Shown: piece by piece, positions 54,996 through 63,969 of the stretch
Layout of the letters: the number at the start of each line of letters is the position of its first letter
Numbering within the stretch: position 1 is the first letter of the stretch
Source of the DNA: Sphingomonas sp.
GTDB lineage: Bacteria; Pseudomonadota; Alphaproteobacteria; Sphingomonadales; Sphingomonadaceae
Reading direction: 5' to 3'
Assembly: GCA_017849555.1 (NCBI GenBank)
Contig: JAFIGU010000036.1
Location: 22,241 to 86,240, forward strand
Length of the DNA stretch: 64,000 nucleotides
Translations under genes and position numbers: made by a program
The notes under the pieces: generated by a model
Databases searched by the model: none
What the model saw: only the letters and a program-made list of their open reading frames with translations
Told to the model about the DNA's origin: nothing

Positions 54996-56024
54996 TCAAG
55001 CGGCGGGGGGTGCGGTCGATTCCCTGACGACGATCTCGTGGCCGAGGCGTCGTTCCCCTTCGGCGGCGGGGTCGAGCAATTGGTCCGCGGCGGCGGCGGC
55101 CATCGCACGGACCGGCTGGCGCACCGTGGTCAGCGCCGGCCACACCGCCTGCGCGAGCGGGGCATCGTCGAAACCAGTGACCGACAGCCTTTCGGGCACC
55201 GCAATGCCCCGGCGATGCGCGGCGGCCAGCACCCCCGCGGCGAGATCGTCGCTCGACGCGACGATCGCGGTGGGCGGGGCAGGGAGGTCGAGCAGCGCGT
55301 CAGCCGCGGCGCGCCCGGAGTCGAAATCGAACTGGCCCTGCCGCACATAATCGAGATCGACATCGACGCCGGCGCTGGAAAGCGCCCGGACATGCCCCGC
55401 CAGCCTTTGCCCCGACGCGGCATAGCCGCGATCGCCGACGATGAAGCCGATGCGGTGATGGCCGAGCGACAGCAGATAGGACGTCATGTCGAACGCCGCC
55501 CGCTCATTGTCCATCAGGACGGCGCGCGCGGATTGCAGCGGCCCGCCGGGCTGCAACCGCACGAACGGAATCGAGCGCCGCTCCAGCTCGTCGATCACCC
55601 GCCGGTCGTCGCAGGCGGGCGGGGCGAGGATCAACCCGTCGGGATGCGCCTGATCGATCAGCGCGACGATATCGTCGAGCAGCGTGGGCGAGGACCGATC
55701 ATAGGGCTGGGCGATCATCCGCACATGCGCCGCGGCGCACCGCTCGCGCACCCCGGCCTGGATCTCGTAGACGTACCACGGATTGGGGTTATCGCAGATC
55801 AGCGCGACCTGATGCGATCGCCGACCCTTTAGCGCGCGCGCGGCGTCGCTCGGTTGGAAGCCGATCTCGGCCATCACCTCCAACACCCGCTTGCGCTTTT
55901 CCGCGCTGACATATTGCTGATCGTTGATGACGCGCGACACGGTCTTGATCGACACGCCGGCGATCCTCGACACGTCGCGGATCGTCGGGCGCTGATTGAC
56001 CGCAGGCGGAAGAGCGCTGTTCAT
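54996..56024 (-). CDS. LacI-family regulator of the sulfoquinovose locus
   Basis: This protein of about 342 residues has the N-terminal LacI helix-turn-helix and hinge (PTIRDVSRIAGVSIKTVSRVINDQQYVSAEKRKRVLEVMAEIGFQPSDAARALKGRRS). The periplasmic-binding-like effector domain has VALICDNPNPWYVYEIQAGV, LGHHRIGFIVGDRGY and VTGFDDAPLAQAVWPALTTVRQP. ATG 56024 gives a standard N-terminus; the open frame upstream to 56129 is not conserved. It lies directly upstream of the MFS gene, and a LacI-type operator is found at two places in the locus. The effector is probably SQ or a derivative. Confidence 0.87.
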   Translation of the reverse strand: MNSALPPAVNQRPTIRDVSRIAGVSIKTVSRVINDQQYVSAEKRKRVLEVMAEIGFQPSDAARALKGRRSHQVALICDNPNPWYVYEIQAGVRERCAAAHVRMIAQPYDRSSPTLLDDIVALIDQAHPDGLILAPPACDDRRVIDELERRSIPFVRLQPGGPLQSARAVLMDNERAAFDMTSYLLSLGHHRIGFIVGDRGYAASGQRLAGHVRALSSAGVDVDLDYVRQGQFDFDSGRAAADALLDLPAPPTAIVASSDDLAAGVLAAAHRRGIAVPERLSVTGFDDAPLAQAVWPALTTVRQPVRAMAAAAADQLLDPAAEGERRLGHEIVVRESTAPPAA

Positions 56025-56186
56025 CCCGAGGGCATAGGGAAGATCGGGTCCGCGCGAAAGCATCTGGCGTGCATGCTTATGGGCGGAGATGCCGTCCCCC
56101 CTCGATGCAAGGTGATTTATCACGCGCACGATTGATTCCGGTCAATTGCTGGTGCGTTCAAGCCCAACGCGCATCAGATTGACGGA

Positions 56187-57722
56187 TCAAAACATCCTCG
56201 CCGGCCCGGTCGATTGCGGTCCGCGCCCGGGAATTTTCAGATCGCCGCCGACAGGAACGGTTGCATCGGGCGAGACGCGAATGACGCCGATGCCATTCTC
56301 GATAGAGATTTTCGTCCCGAACGGCTCGGAATATTTTTGAAGGTTGGTCAGTATCTTTCTGGCCATCGCCGGCGACGGCGTTTGAGGAATGCTTGATCGG
56401 GACCAGGGCGTCCTGGACGCATCCGCCCCCAGATCCACCGGATAGATTCTGATCTCGACCAGCTTTCCATCCACATATTTGGTCTTCGCGACATATGCCG
56501 TCAGATTGATCTCCTGCTGAAGCCAGTCGTTGCCCAGTTCGATCGCCTCGATATTGGTCAGATTAAGCGCGTTGGGCGGAGAATCGTCGCTGCCGAAGCG
56601 CTGCACCGAGAAATTGCCGTGATTGTAGAAAATCGGCCGCCCTTTGTAGATTTCGATGCCCTGCATGGTATGATTTCCGTGCCCCACGTACATATCCATC
56701 CCGTTGTCGACGAGCTGATGCACCAGATCAACGAGATAGTCGGGCGGGTAATGATCCTGCGAATAAGCCTGATAGGCGTATCGGTTTTCGTGCACATGCA
56801 TCGTGAACATCACGAAATCCGAATATTCCTTGGCGTTGCGGACGGCCAGCAGTTGCGACTGAACATCGGCGGGGTTCATCTCATAATGGAAGGCGCCCGG
56901 CTTCTCGCCGACCATATAATTCTTGCCGAGAAACTCGAGCTTGCCGGGCTCGTCGTGCGGCAATCCTGTCGGGCGCGCGACATCGGGCTCGTTGCGGCGG
57001 TCTAGAATCGACTGGCGAATGGCGCGGAGCTGCTCGAGCTGTTCGGCGGTGACCACGTTCCAGACGGTGAGGCGAAGCGGGTTCATGCCCGGCACTTCGC
57101 CGACGTCATTGCCGTTCTTGTTGCGCGCGATCGGACCATCGGCGACCGCGCCAACCGGGAAGGCCGCGATCGCGGCGACGCGCCCCTGCGGCAATTCCTG
57201 GAACACCGGCTGACGCGCAATCGAGAGGTTGGGGCCGTAGCCGGGCCGCTTGATCCCGACCGCGTCGAGCCATTTGATCGTCGAAACCTGCGCCGCCTCG
57301 CCGCCATCGGCCTCGCCCGGCGCGACGATATCGAAACCGAGATCGGCAAGCGATTGCGCCAGCTCCTTGGGCGCCCAGTTATTGCCATAGCCATTGACGC
57401 CGGCCCATTCCCGTCGATCGACGAGAAAGCCCTCCAGATTGCCGATCGTGGTATCGGCCGACCTCAGCACTTCCTTGATTTCCGGGCTGATCCGCTGATC
57501 CGCGGGCTCCTGGAACAGCAGATCGCCGGTGGATGCGACCACGAACGTCCCGCTCATCTTGTTCCGCAGCTCCTTCGAAAGGCCGCGCCATTGGAAGGTC
57601 GCTCTGTCGGGCGCGGCGCGGAACGGCTGCGCGGCGGCGTCGCTCATCGTAACGAGCATTGCGGCCGCGATGATCGATTGGGTGGCGAGACGCCGCGAGA
57701 AGGCTGACCGGTTCATAGACAA
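56187..57722 (-). CDS. Exported CapA-family protein
   Basis: This 511-residue protein has a signal peptide (SRRLATQSIIAAAMLVTMSDAAAQ). The CapA/PgsA metallophosphatase-like fold shows VVASTGDLLFQEP, DTTIGNLEGFLVDRREW, FDIVAPGEADGG (where family members usually have AxNNHxxD), FVMFTMHVHENRY, DMYVGHGNHTMQGIEIYKGRPIFYNHGNFS. CapA proteins are implicated in poly-gamma-glutamate synthesis or in phosphoester hydrolysis. No capB/capC is near; an exported hydrolase role in a nutrient cluster with the MHS symporter (start 59029) and TBDR is as likely. ATG 57716 is an alternative start. The 162-bp gap 56025-56186 beyond its stop shows no gene. Confidence 0.8.
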   Translation of the reverse strand: MSMNRSAFSRRLATQSIIAAAMLVTMSDAAAQPFRAAPDRATFQWRGLSKELRNKMSGTFVVASTGDLLFQEPADQRISPEIKEVLRSADTTIGNLEGFLVDRREWAGVNGYGNNWAPKELAQSLADLGFDIVAPGEADGGEAAQVSTIKWLDAVGIKRPGYGPNLSIARQPVFQELPQGRVAAIAAFPVGAVADGPIARNKNGNDVGEVPGMNPLRLTVWNVVTAEQLEQLRAIRQSILDRRNEPDVARPTGLPHDEPGKLEFLGKNYMVGEKPGAFHYEMNPADVQSQLLAVRNAKEYSDFVMFTMHVHENRYAYQAYSQDHYPPDYLVDLVHQLVDNGMDMYVGHGNHTMQGIEIYKGRPIFYNHGNFSVQRFGSDDSPPNALNLTNIEAIELGNDWLQQEINLTAYVAKTKYVDGKLVEIRIYPVDLGADASRTPWSRSSIPQTPSPAMARKILTNLQKYSEPFGTKISIENGIGVIRVSPDATVPVGGDLKIPGRGPQSTGPARMF

Positions 57723-57739
57723 CTCCTGAGCGGGAAGGG

Positions 57740-59029
57740 TTAGGCGATGCCAGCCGCGGCGCGCTTAGCCGCGCCACGCGAGAGGAGGAGCGTTGCGAGG
57801 AGACTGATCGTCGCCGCCGCGGAGAGCCACGCCCCCGGCATCGCGGGATTGTCGGTTGCCGCGATCAGATAGGTCGCGAGAGCCGGGGTGAACCCGCCGA
57901 AAATCGCGGTGGCCAGGCTGTAGGCCAGCGAGAAGCCGGCCGTTCGCACGCGGGGCGGCATGACCTCGGTCAGATAGACGATCATCGCGCCGTTATAGCC
58001 CGCGTAGATAAGCGCGAGCCACAACTCGACCGCGAGCAATCGGCCGAAGCTCGGCTGCGCGGCGAGCCAGCTCAGCGCCGGATAGCCCGAGACGATCGCG
58101 AGAAGCGCGCAGGTTATCAGCAGAGGCTGACGGCCGACCCGATCGGACAGCGCCCCCATGATCGGCAGCAGCGCAAAGTTGCTGAGGCCGACACATAAGG
58201 TGACCAACATCGCACTCGTCGGCGATAGATCGAGGACGCTGCTGCCATAGGTCGGGGTATAGGCGGTGATCATGTAGAAGAAGACCGTCGTCATCACCGC
58301 CATCAGCGCGCCAAGGACGATGGTCGGCAGGTTCCGGCCGACGCTCGCGAACACCTGCGATGCGGTCGGGCGCACCTTCTGCGCTTCAAATTCGGCGGTT
58401 TCCTGGAGCAGGCGTCGGATGATGAAGAGGAAGGGGATCAGCGCCGATCCGATGAAGAACGGGATGCGCCAGCCCCATGCGTTGATTTGCTCGATCGGCA
58501 GCATGGCGTTGAGCACCAGGCCGATCAGCGCGGCGAAGACCACCGCGATCTGCTGGGAGGCCGATTGCCATGAGACATAGAAGCCCCGATTCCCCTTCGT
58601 CGCGATTTCCGACAGATAGACCGAGACGCCACCCACCTCGACGCCTGCGGACAGCCCCTGCACCAGGCGGCCGATCAGGACGAGGAAAGGCGCCACCAGC
58701 CCGATCTGGGCATAGCCCGGCATACAGGCGATCGAGAGGGTGCCCAGCCCCATCAGGGCCAGCGTCAGAAGCAATCCCTTCCGACGCCCGTGGCGGTCGA
58801 TATACGCGCCCAGCACGACAGCGCCGACCGGCCGCATGAGGAAGCCCGCGCCGAAGGTCATGAGCGACAGAAGGAGACTGGCGAACTCGTTGCTCGTCGG
58901 AAAGAAAGTCTCGCCAATGGCTTTGGCATAATAGCCGAACACCATGAAATCATACATTTCGAGGAAATTGCCGCTCGATACGATGAAGATCGACTTCACC
59001 TTTTCGCGCCGCTCGACTGAGCTCACCAT
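57740..59029 (-). CDS. MHS-family citrate/tricarballylate-type proton symporter
   Basis: This 429-residue, 12-helix protein opens with KVKSIFIVSSGNFLEMYDFMVFGYYAKAIGETFFP and has GAYIDRHGRRKGL, LVQGLSAGVEVGGVSVYLSEIATKGNRGFYVSWQSASQQIAVVFAA and AVELWLALIYAGYNGAMIVYLTEVMPPRVRTAGFSLAYS. These resemble CitA/TcuC citrate-proton symporters. It is co-directional with CapA (17-bp gap) and with the large TBDR upstream. Together with a TctD-type regulator this suggests uptake of a tri- or dicarboxylate. Confidence 0.85.
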   Translation of the reverse strand: MVSSVERREKVKSIFIVSSGNFLEMYDFMVFGYYAKAIGETFFPTSNEFASLLLSLMTFGAGFLMRPVGAVVLGAYIDRHGRRKGLLLTLALMGLGTLSIACMPGYAQIGLVAPFLVLIGRLVQGLSAGVEVGGVSVYLSEIATKGNRGFYVSWQSASQQIAVVFAALIGLVLNAMLPIEQINAWGWRIPFFIGSALIPFLFIIRRLLQETAEFEAQKVRPTASQVFASVGRNLPTIVLGALMAVMTTVFFYMITAYTPTYGSSVLDLSPTSAMLVTLCVGLSNFALLPIMGALSDRVGRQPLLITCALLAIVSGYPALSWLAAQPSFGRLLAVELWLALIYAGYNGAMIVYLTEVMPPRVRTAGFSLAYSLATAIFGGFTPALATYLIAATDNPAMPGAWLSAAATISLLATLLLSRGAAKRAAAGIA

Positions 59030-59077
59030 CAGGATGTCCTTAATGAAGCGATGATGTCGGATGACGGGAACGAGCGG

Positions 59078-61924
59078 TCAGAACATGAGCCGCACGCCGA
59101 CACGGAACGTGCGACCGACCTGATCGAACAGGTTGGGATCGGTCGGAAGGGGCGTCGCGCCGCCGACGATCGGATCATAGGGCGGATCCTTGTCGAGCAG
59201 ATTCTGGATGTTGAAATAGATTTCCTGCTCCTTCCCGAACCCTGGGATACGCAGGCTCAACTGCGCATCGACATAAGCCTGCGCCTTGATGTGGTTGAAA
59301 TCGGTATCGACGCCGAGGACGCGGGTCTTGTCCCAGGTCATGGGGCCGATGTACCGCACCTGGCTGAACGCTGCGAAGGGACCGACCTCGTAGTTCACCG
59401 TCATCGTGCCGCGCCAGTTGGGGAGCGACGCCGTGCCGTTCCCGGCATTGTCGATGGGTACGGCCACCAGTGGCGAGTAAGTGATATTGCGGTCCACGTA
59501 GCCGGCGATACCCCGGAGCGTCAGGCGTCCGGCGCTCTCCGGCAAGGGAATGCGGTAGCTGGCTTCGACATCGATGCCGCTGGTCTCCTGCCGTGTCAGG
59601 TTAAGGGGCGAGGTCCGAGTCTGGATGACGGCCTGCGTGACGAGATCGCGCGTAATAAAGGCACAACTTGCCGAGGTTCCGCCGCTGCGATTGCATTCGA
59701 CATTCGCGTCGGCGCCGCCGACATTGCCGATCGCATCCTTGATCTTGATGTCGTAATAATCGACCGCGAGGCTGAGATTGGGGATGAAGGACGGTCGATA
59801 GACCAGGCCGACGACCAAAGTGTCGGCGATCTCGGGCGTCAAATTCGCATTACCAAAGGTGAGATTCGGTACGGAGAGATAGGTCCGCCCCGTGCGAAGC
59901 GAATCGTCTATCGTGATGTTGTTCTGGCGACCCGTCGCGAAAAGCTCGGAAAGGTTGGGTGCCCGGATGTCGCGCGAACGGGTCCCGCGCAACCGGAGGC
60001 TGTCGAACAGCTGCTGCCAGTTCACGCCGGCTTTCCATGTGTTCACGCCGCCGCTGGTCGAATATTGCGTATGGCGACCAGCGACATTCAGATCGAAGCT
60101 GGGGCCGAGGAACGAATCCTTCAGGACGGGAATCTGAAGTTCGGCATAGACTTCCTTGATATTGTATTTGCCATAGAAATCCTGCTGATTGACCAGGCGA
60201 TAGGCACCCGCGTTGGACAGCGGGTCTGCGACGGTGCGGGCGGAAATTTCCCGCCACTCCGCGCCCACCGCCATCGAAAGCGGCCCGGCCGGCAGATCGA
60301 CGATCCGGCCGCTCAGGTTCGCATCGGCAGCCTTCTGGATGACGCGCGTGGTGAAGGTCGATGTGCCGAACACATAGTCGAGCGCGGCTTGTGATGGCGC
60401 ACCCTGGCCGAACGGGTTGAACGGCTGGCACCCCGCGGCCGCCGCAAGCACTGTCGCATCGGCACTGATCGTATCGGCACATACGATCTGACCACCGGAC
60501 GACACGGCATTGACGGCGCGCGTCATGTTCGCCCTGATCAGATTGTTGAACATGGGATTGACGTTGTTGTTGCGGCCATATTGGAACGAGACGTCCCAGT
60601 TCCAATCGCCGCCGATCCTGCCCGACGCGCCGAAGAGCCCGCGCATTGTTTCATTCTCGTTGTTCTGGACGGTGAGACCGCGCTCGAGCGTCAAGCGGTT
60701 GAGCAGAAAGCGAGGGACGCCGAGGGTCGTCATCTGCGCGACGAGCGCCGGCGCCGCCTGCGCGAGATAGGGATTGGTCCGCTGGATCGTCAGCGTGCCG
60801 GTGGTGGGGCTGCTCTGGAACGCCGCGACCGTTTTGCCGTATATACCCTGCGCGTAGAGCAGGAAATTGTCGGTCACCTCGAATTCGAGATGCCCGAACA
60901 ATGTTTTGCGTTCGAGCGGACGGAGAATTTCCTGGCCGGTCGAGACGCGGAAGCCGTCGCCGCCATTTTGCGATCCGCTGGTCACGCCGATGTCGCTGGC
61001 GATCGTCCCATAATCATAAGGCATCGGCGAACCGTTCGGCCCGAACGTGATCCCCAATATCTGGTTGTTCGCGGCAGCGGTCCCGCCCTGTCCGACGACG
61101 ACGAGGCCGCCGGGGGTGAACGGCGTGCGCAGATCGGTGCCGCGGACGAGCCGCGGGGTGCCCGCGGGGTTCGCCAGCTGGTTCGGCGCTGTACGGCGAA
61201 ATTCGCGGGCATTTCCCTGGACGCCGTCGTTTTTGAAATATTCGCCGGCAGCAACGATGTGCAGGCGATTGTCCAGAAAGCTGCCGCCATAGGTGAGTGC
61301 AGCCTTGCTCTCCGAACTGTCGCCACGCTGCGAAATGCCGAGCTGCAGATCGGCCTTGAACCCGACGAACCGCTTGTTGAGGATGAAGTTGACGACGCCA
61401 CCGACGGCATCCGAGCCATAAGCGGCGGACGCGCCCCCCGTGACGACATCGACGCGGTCGACCAGCCCCTGCGGGATCAGATTGACGTCGATCAGGTTGG
61501 TCGGATTGGACGGGACGAACCGGCGGCCATCGACCAGCGTCAGGGTGCGGCTGTTGCCCAGCGCGCGAAGGTTGAGGAAGTTTTGGCCGCCATTGGCCGT
61601 CCCACCGCCCTGGCTCGGCCCGCCGGTCGGCGTGAGGGCCGGTAACTGTCGCAGCCCTTCGGCGAGGGTCGACGGCGCGGCCGCGAGCAGGTCCGACTGG
61701 GAGACGGAGGTGACCGGAGTCGGGGAGTTATAGGTGCCCTGGATACGCGAGCCGGTGACGACGATCTCGCCGTGCGCGCCGTCGTCAGCCACCGTGCCGG
61801 GCACTTCCGTGCCGGCTTCACCCTCGGTCACCGGGGGCGTATTCTGCGGCGTCCGGGCAGTCGCAGGCATAGTCATGAGCAGCACGACGGCGGTGCCGCC
61901 GAGCAAAGCAGTGTAACCTTTCAT
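59078..61924 (-). CDS. Large TonB-dependent receptor
   Basis: This 948-residue receptor has a signal peptide (MKGYTALLGGTAVVLLMTMPATA), TonB box-like GEIVVTGSRIQG, a plug with FLNLRALGNSRTLTLVDGRRFVPSNPTNLIDVNLIPQGLVDRVDVVTGGASAAYGSDAVGGVVNFILN (the oar/SusC-like 'VDGRR' variety common in sphingomonads), and a C-terminus TFRVGVRLMF. ATG 61924 has AGGAGGGGGA upstream and is preferred over 61993. It is upstream of the MHS symporter and CapA genes, in the same direction, so they may form an operon after the binding-protein gene (20-bp gap). Confidence 0.85.
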   Translation of the reverse strand: MKGYTALLGGTAVVLLMTMPATARTPQNTPPVTEGEAGTEVPGTVADDGAHGEIVVTGSRIQGTYNSPTPVTSVSQSDLLAAAPSTLAEGLRQLPALTPTGGPSQGGGTANGGQNFLNLRALGNSRTLTLVDGRRFVPSNPTNLIDVNLIPQGLVDRVDVVTGGASAAYGSDAVGGVVNFILNKRFVGFKADLQLGISQRGDSSESKAALTYGGSFLDNRLHIVAAGEYFKNDGVQGNAREFRRTAPNQLANPAGTPRLVRGTDLRTPFTPGGLVVVGQGGTAAANNQILGITFGPNGSPMPYDYGTIASDIGVTSGSQNGGDGFRVSTGQEILRPLERKTLFGHLEFEVTDNFLLYAQGIYGKTVAAFQSSPTTGTLTIQRTNPYLAQAAPALVAQMTTLGVPRFLLNRLTLERGLTVQNNENETMRGLFGASGRIGGDWNWDVSFQYGRNNNVNPMFNNLIRANMTRAVNAVSSGGQIVCADTISADATVLAAAAGCQPFNPFGQGAPSQAALDYVFGTSTFTTRVIQKAADANLSGRIVDLPAGPLSMAVGAEWREISARTVADPLSNAGAYRLVNQQDFYGKYNIKEVYAELQIPVLKDSFLGPSFDLNVAGRHTQYSTSGGVNTWKAGVNWQQLFDSLRLRGTRSRDIRAPNLSELFATGRQNNITIDDSLRTGRTYLSVPNLTFGNANLTPEIADTLVVGLVYRPSFIPNLSLAVDYYDIKIKDAIGNVGGADANVECNRSGGTSASCAFITRDLVTQAVIQTRTSPLNLTRQETSGIDVEASYRIPLPESAGRLTLRGIAGYVDRNITYSPLVAVPIDNAGNGTASLPNWRGTMTVNYEVGPFAAFSQVRYIGPMTWDKTRVLGVDTDFNHIKAQAYVDAQLSLRIPGFGKEQEIYFNIQNLLDKDPPYDPIVGGATPLPTDPNLFDQVGRTFRVGVRLMF

Positions 61925-61944
61925 AAATCCCCCTCCTGGATTTC

Positions 61945-63045
61945 TCAAATCTGGTTGTCGGCGGGCGCGCTTTCGCCAATGGCTTCGCGCCATTTCCGGA
62001 CGAACCGCTCGAAGGTCATTGTGTCGATCGCCGCCATCAGCGCGGGGCCGACGCGGACCTCCCGCACATTGGTGCCGGCGAGCACCTTGTTTTCAGGCGC
62101 CATGTCGAGCCGCACCGGGCTCATATGATGCTTTTCGAGCAGCGACTGGCCCTCTCGCGACAGCATGAAGTCCAGAAAGAGCTTGGCGCTCGCCGGATGC
62201 GGGGCCTCGCGCGCGATCAGCGCCACGCGGGACATCATGAGGACATAATCGCGCGGAACGACGACCTTGAAATTGGGATCACGCGCCGCGCGCTCGAAGG
62301 CATAGGAGCCGATGATATTATAGGCGAGCGAGAGCTTCGCCGAACTCACCTGCTCGATCATGTCCTTGCTGGATTGGAACAATTGCGGACGGGCGCGGCC
62401 AACGGCGGCGATGAGATCCCATGCGTCGCTATCGACTTGGATGTCCTGGCTGACATACAGATAGCCGGTAGGGCTGCGTTCCGGATCATAGGATCCGATC
62501 CTGCCCGCCAGCGCGGGCGTCCGATGCAGGATCGTCGCGAGCTCATCATGCGAGGTCGGCACCGCGTCGCGCGTGAGCAGCCTTGGATTATAGCCCATGA
62601 CGATCGGCTCGGCGCTCACCGCATAGGCCTGGTCCTTCCAGACCGCCCAATCCGGGAGATGGTCGCTCTCGGTCGATCGATACGCCTGCGCATATCGGTC
62701 GTTCACAAGCTTGATCTGCAGGTCCATCGCCGAATTGATGACGACATCCGCGACGTTGCGGCCGCCGTCCGCCTCGCGCCGAAACCAGTCGTAGACGTCG
62801 CGCGCGGAAAGCGATCGATAGTCGACCTTGATGAAGGGATAACGGGCGGAAAAGGCCCGCAAAAGATCGGAGGCTTCATTCTCGTCGGTCGCGCTGTAAA
62901 TGACGAGCACACCCTCGCGCATTGCAATGCTGCGCAAGTCGCGAGTCTGCGCAACCACAATCGCGGCGCCGGCAAAGATGATCGCGAGCAGGATAGCGAT
63001 CGCCAGAAGTGATCGAGCACGAACCTGCGGCAGGTGATCCTGCAT
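61945..63045 (-). CDS. Membrane-anchored periplasmic binding protein (AfuA/PgtC-like)
   Basis: This protein of about 366 residues has an N-terminal hydrophobic segment (ARSLLAIAILLAIIFAGAAIVVAQ) that may stay as an anchor. The extracellular solute-binding fold has GVLVIYSATDENEASDLLRAFSARYPFIKVDY, RNVADVVINSAMDLQIKL and YDPERSPTGYLYVSQD, as in ferric-ion/phosphoglycerate-type binding proteins. There are no ABC permease or ATPase genes, so a sensing role (as for PgtC) is possible. The start at 63045 follows GGAGAGGAA. It is divergent from the response regulator at 63118 with a 72-bp shared gap. Confidence 0.75.
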   Translation of the reverse strand: MQDHLPQVRARSLLAIAILLAIIFAGAAIVVAQTRDLRSIAMREGVLVIYSATDENEASDLLRAFSARYPFIKVDYRSLSARDVYDWFRREADGGRNVADVVINSAMDLQIKLVNDRYAQAYRSTESDHLPDWAVWKDQAYAVSAEPIVMGYNPRLLTRDAVPTSHDELATILHRTPALAGRIGSYDPERSPTGYLYVSQDIQVDSDAWDLIAAVGRARPQLFQSSKDMIEQVSSAKLSLAYNIIGSYAFERAARDPNFKVVVPRDYVLMMSRVALIAREAPHPASAKLFLDFMLSREGQSLLEKHHMSPVRLDMAPENKVLAGTNVREVRVGPALMAAIDTMTFERFVRKWREAIGESAPADNQI

Positions 63046-63117
63046 TTCCTCTCCTTTGTCTGGAGCCCATATAAAATAGTTGCCTTTCGTGAGCCTTTCG
63101 TTCTCTCTGCAATCGTC

Positions 63118-63783
63118 ATGACCCGCATTCTGGTCGTCGAAGACGATGCCTCGCTCGCGAGAGCCCTGACCAACATGCTCTCGGCGGAGGGATATGCCGT
63201 CGATCAGGTCGGCTCGGGCGAAGCCGCGCTGGAGGTTCTGCAACTGGAACCCTATGGCGCGGTCGTGCTCGACATCGGCCTTCCGGACATGTCCGGCTTC
63301 GACCTGCTGTCCGCTTTCCGCCGGCAGGGGGGCGTGGCACCGGTGCTGGTATTGACGGCACGCGACGCGATCGCCGATCGCGTCCGCGGCCTCGATCAGG
63401 GAGCGGACGATTATCTCTCCAAGCCCTTCGACGGAACGGAACTGCTGGCGCGGCTCCGCGCGCTGATCCGCCGCGGCGCCGGCGACGCCAACCCCCAGCT
63501 CGTCGTCGGCACGCTGATCTGCGATCCGACCGCGCAAACCGCGGATGTCGGCGGCCGGCGTTTGAATTTGCCGAGGCGCGAATGGGCGGTGCTGCTCCAT
63601 CTCGCCATCAACAGCGGCAAGGTCGTGCCGAAGGACCGGCTTGCCGCTCAGGTCTTCTCGTTCGACGACGAGGTCGGCCCCAACGCCCTGGAAGTCTATG
63701 TCACGCGCCTGCGCAAGAAACTCGCGCCCGATGGACCGACCATCCGCAACCTGCGTGGCCTGGGCTATATGCTCGGGCCTTGA
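63118..63783 (+). CDS. OmpR/PhoB-family response regulator (TctD-like)
   Basis: This 221-residue protein has a receiver domain MTRILVVEDDASLARALTNMLSAEGYAVDQV with the Asp in GAVVLDIGLPDMSGF, Thr in VLTARDAI and Lys in YLSKPFDG. A winged-helix DNA-binding domain follows (NLPRREWAVLLHLAINSGKVVPKDRL, VEVYVTRLRKKL-type end, NLRGLGYMLG). ATG 63118 is the natural start. It sits divergent from the binding-protein gene. A kinase gene would be expected next, but only a 38-codon ORF follows in an overlapping TTGA. Confidence 0.87.
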   Translation: MTRILVVEDDASLARALTNMLSAEGYAVDQVGSGEAALEVLQLEPYGAVVLDIGLPDMSGFDLLSAFRRQGGVAPVLVLTARDAIADRVRGLDQGADDYLSKPFDGTELLARLRALIRRGAGDANPQLVVGTLICDPTAQTADVGGRRLNLPRREWAVLLHLAINSGKVVPKDRLAAQVFSFDDEVGPNALEVYVTRLRKKLAPDGPTIRNLRGLGYMLGP

Positions 63784-63896
63784 GCACCATATTGAACACG
63801 AGCCATTGGTCGCTGACCCGCCGCCAGCTCGTCGTCGTCGGGGGGTCGCTGACGCTGTTGGGGTCGGTTCCGGCTGAGGGCGAAATGACACCCTAA
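63780..63896 (+). pseudogene. Short ORF after the response regulator, possible truncated sensor kinase or exported protein
   Basis: A TTG start overlaps the regulator stop (TTGA at 63780-63783), giving 38 residues: MSTILNTSHWSLTRRQLVVVGGSLTLLGSVPAEGEMTP in segments. It has a charged segment then one hydrophobic helix, as at the start of a TctE-like kinase or a Tat signal (TRRQLVVVGGSL). The ORF stops at 63894-63896 without any further domain. A remnant of a kinase lost by deletion is one reading; a genuine small protein is another. Confidence 0.35.
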
Positions 63897-63948
63897 GCGA
63901 AACGGCAAGAAGGGGTGGGGAGCGGACATCGCGCCCCCGCCTTGCGTC

Positions 63949-63969
63949 ATCCTGAACTTGTTTCAGGAT
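63949..63969. repeat. REP-like hairpin (ATCCTGAACTTGTTTCAGGAT)
   Basis: ATCCTGAA (63949-63956) and TTCAGGAT (63962-63969) are inverted around CTTGT, part of the common 'GTCATCCTGAACTTGTTTCAGGATCC' repeat. It lies in the 217-bp stretch 63784-64000. Apart from the short ORF at 63780-63896, no gene is seen there; a 61-codon minus-strand ORF (63765-63950) has no coding character. Confidence 0.6.

Noticed and set aside
54938-55108. N-terminal extension of the MFS transporter in the sulfoquinovose locus
   Set aside because: It crosses the LacI-type operator and overlaps the LacI coding end; GTG 54937 has a good ribosome site and a standard MFS N-terminus.
63046-63891. Minus-strand extension of the binding-protein frame to 648 residues
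   Set aside because: It is antisense to the response regulator; the real start at 63045 has GGAGAGGAA and a proper membrane segment.
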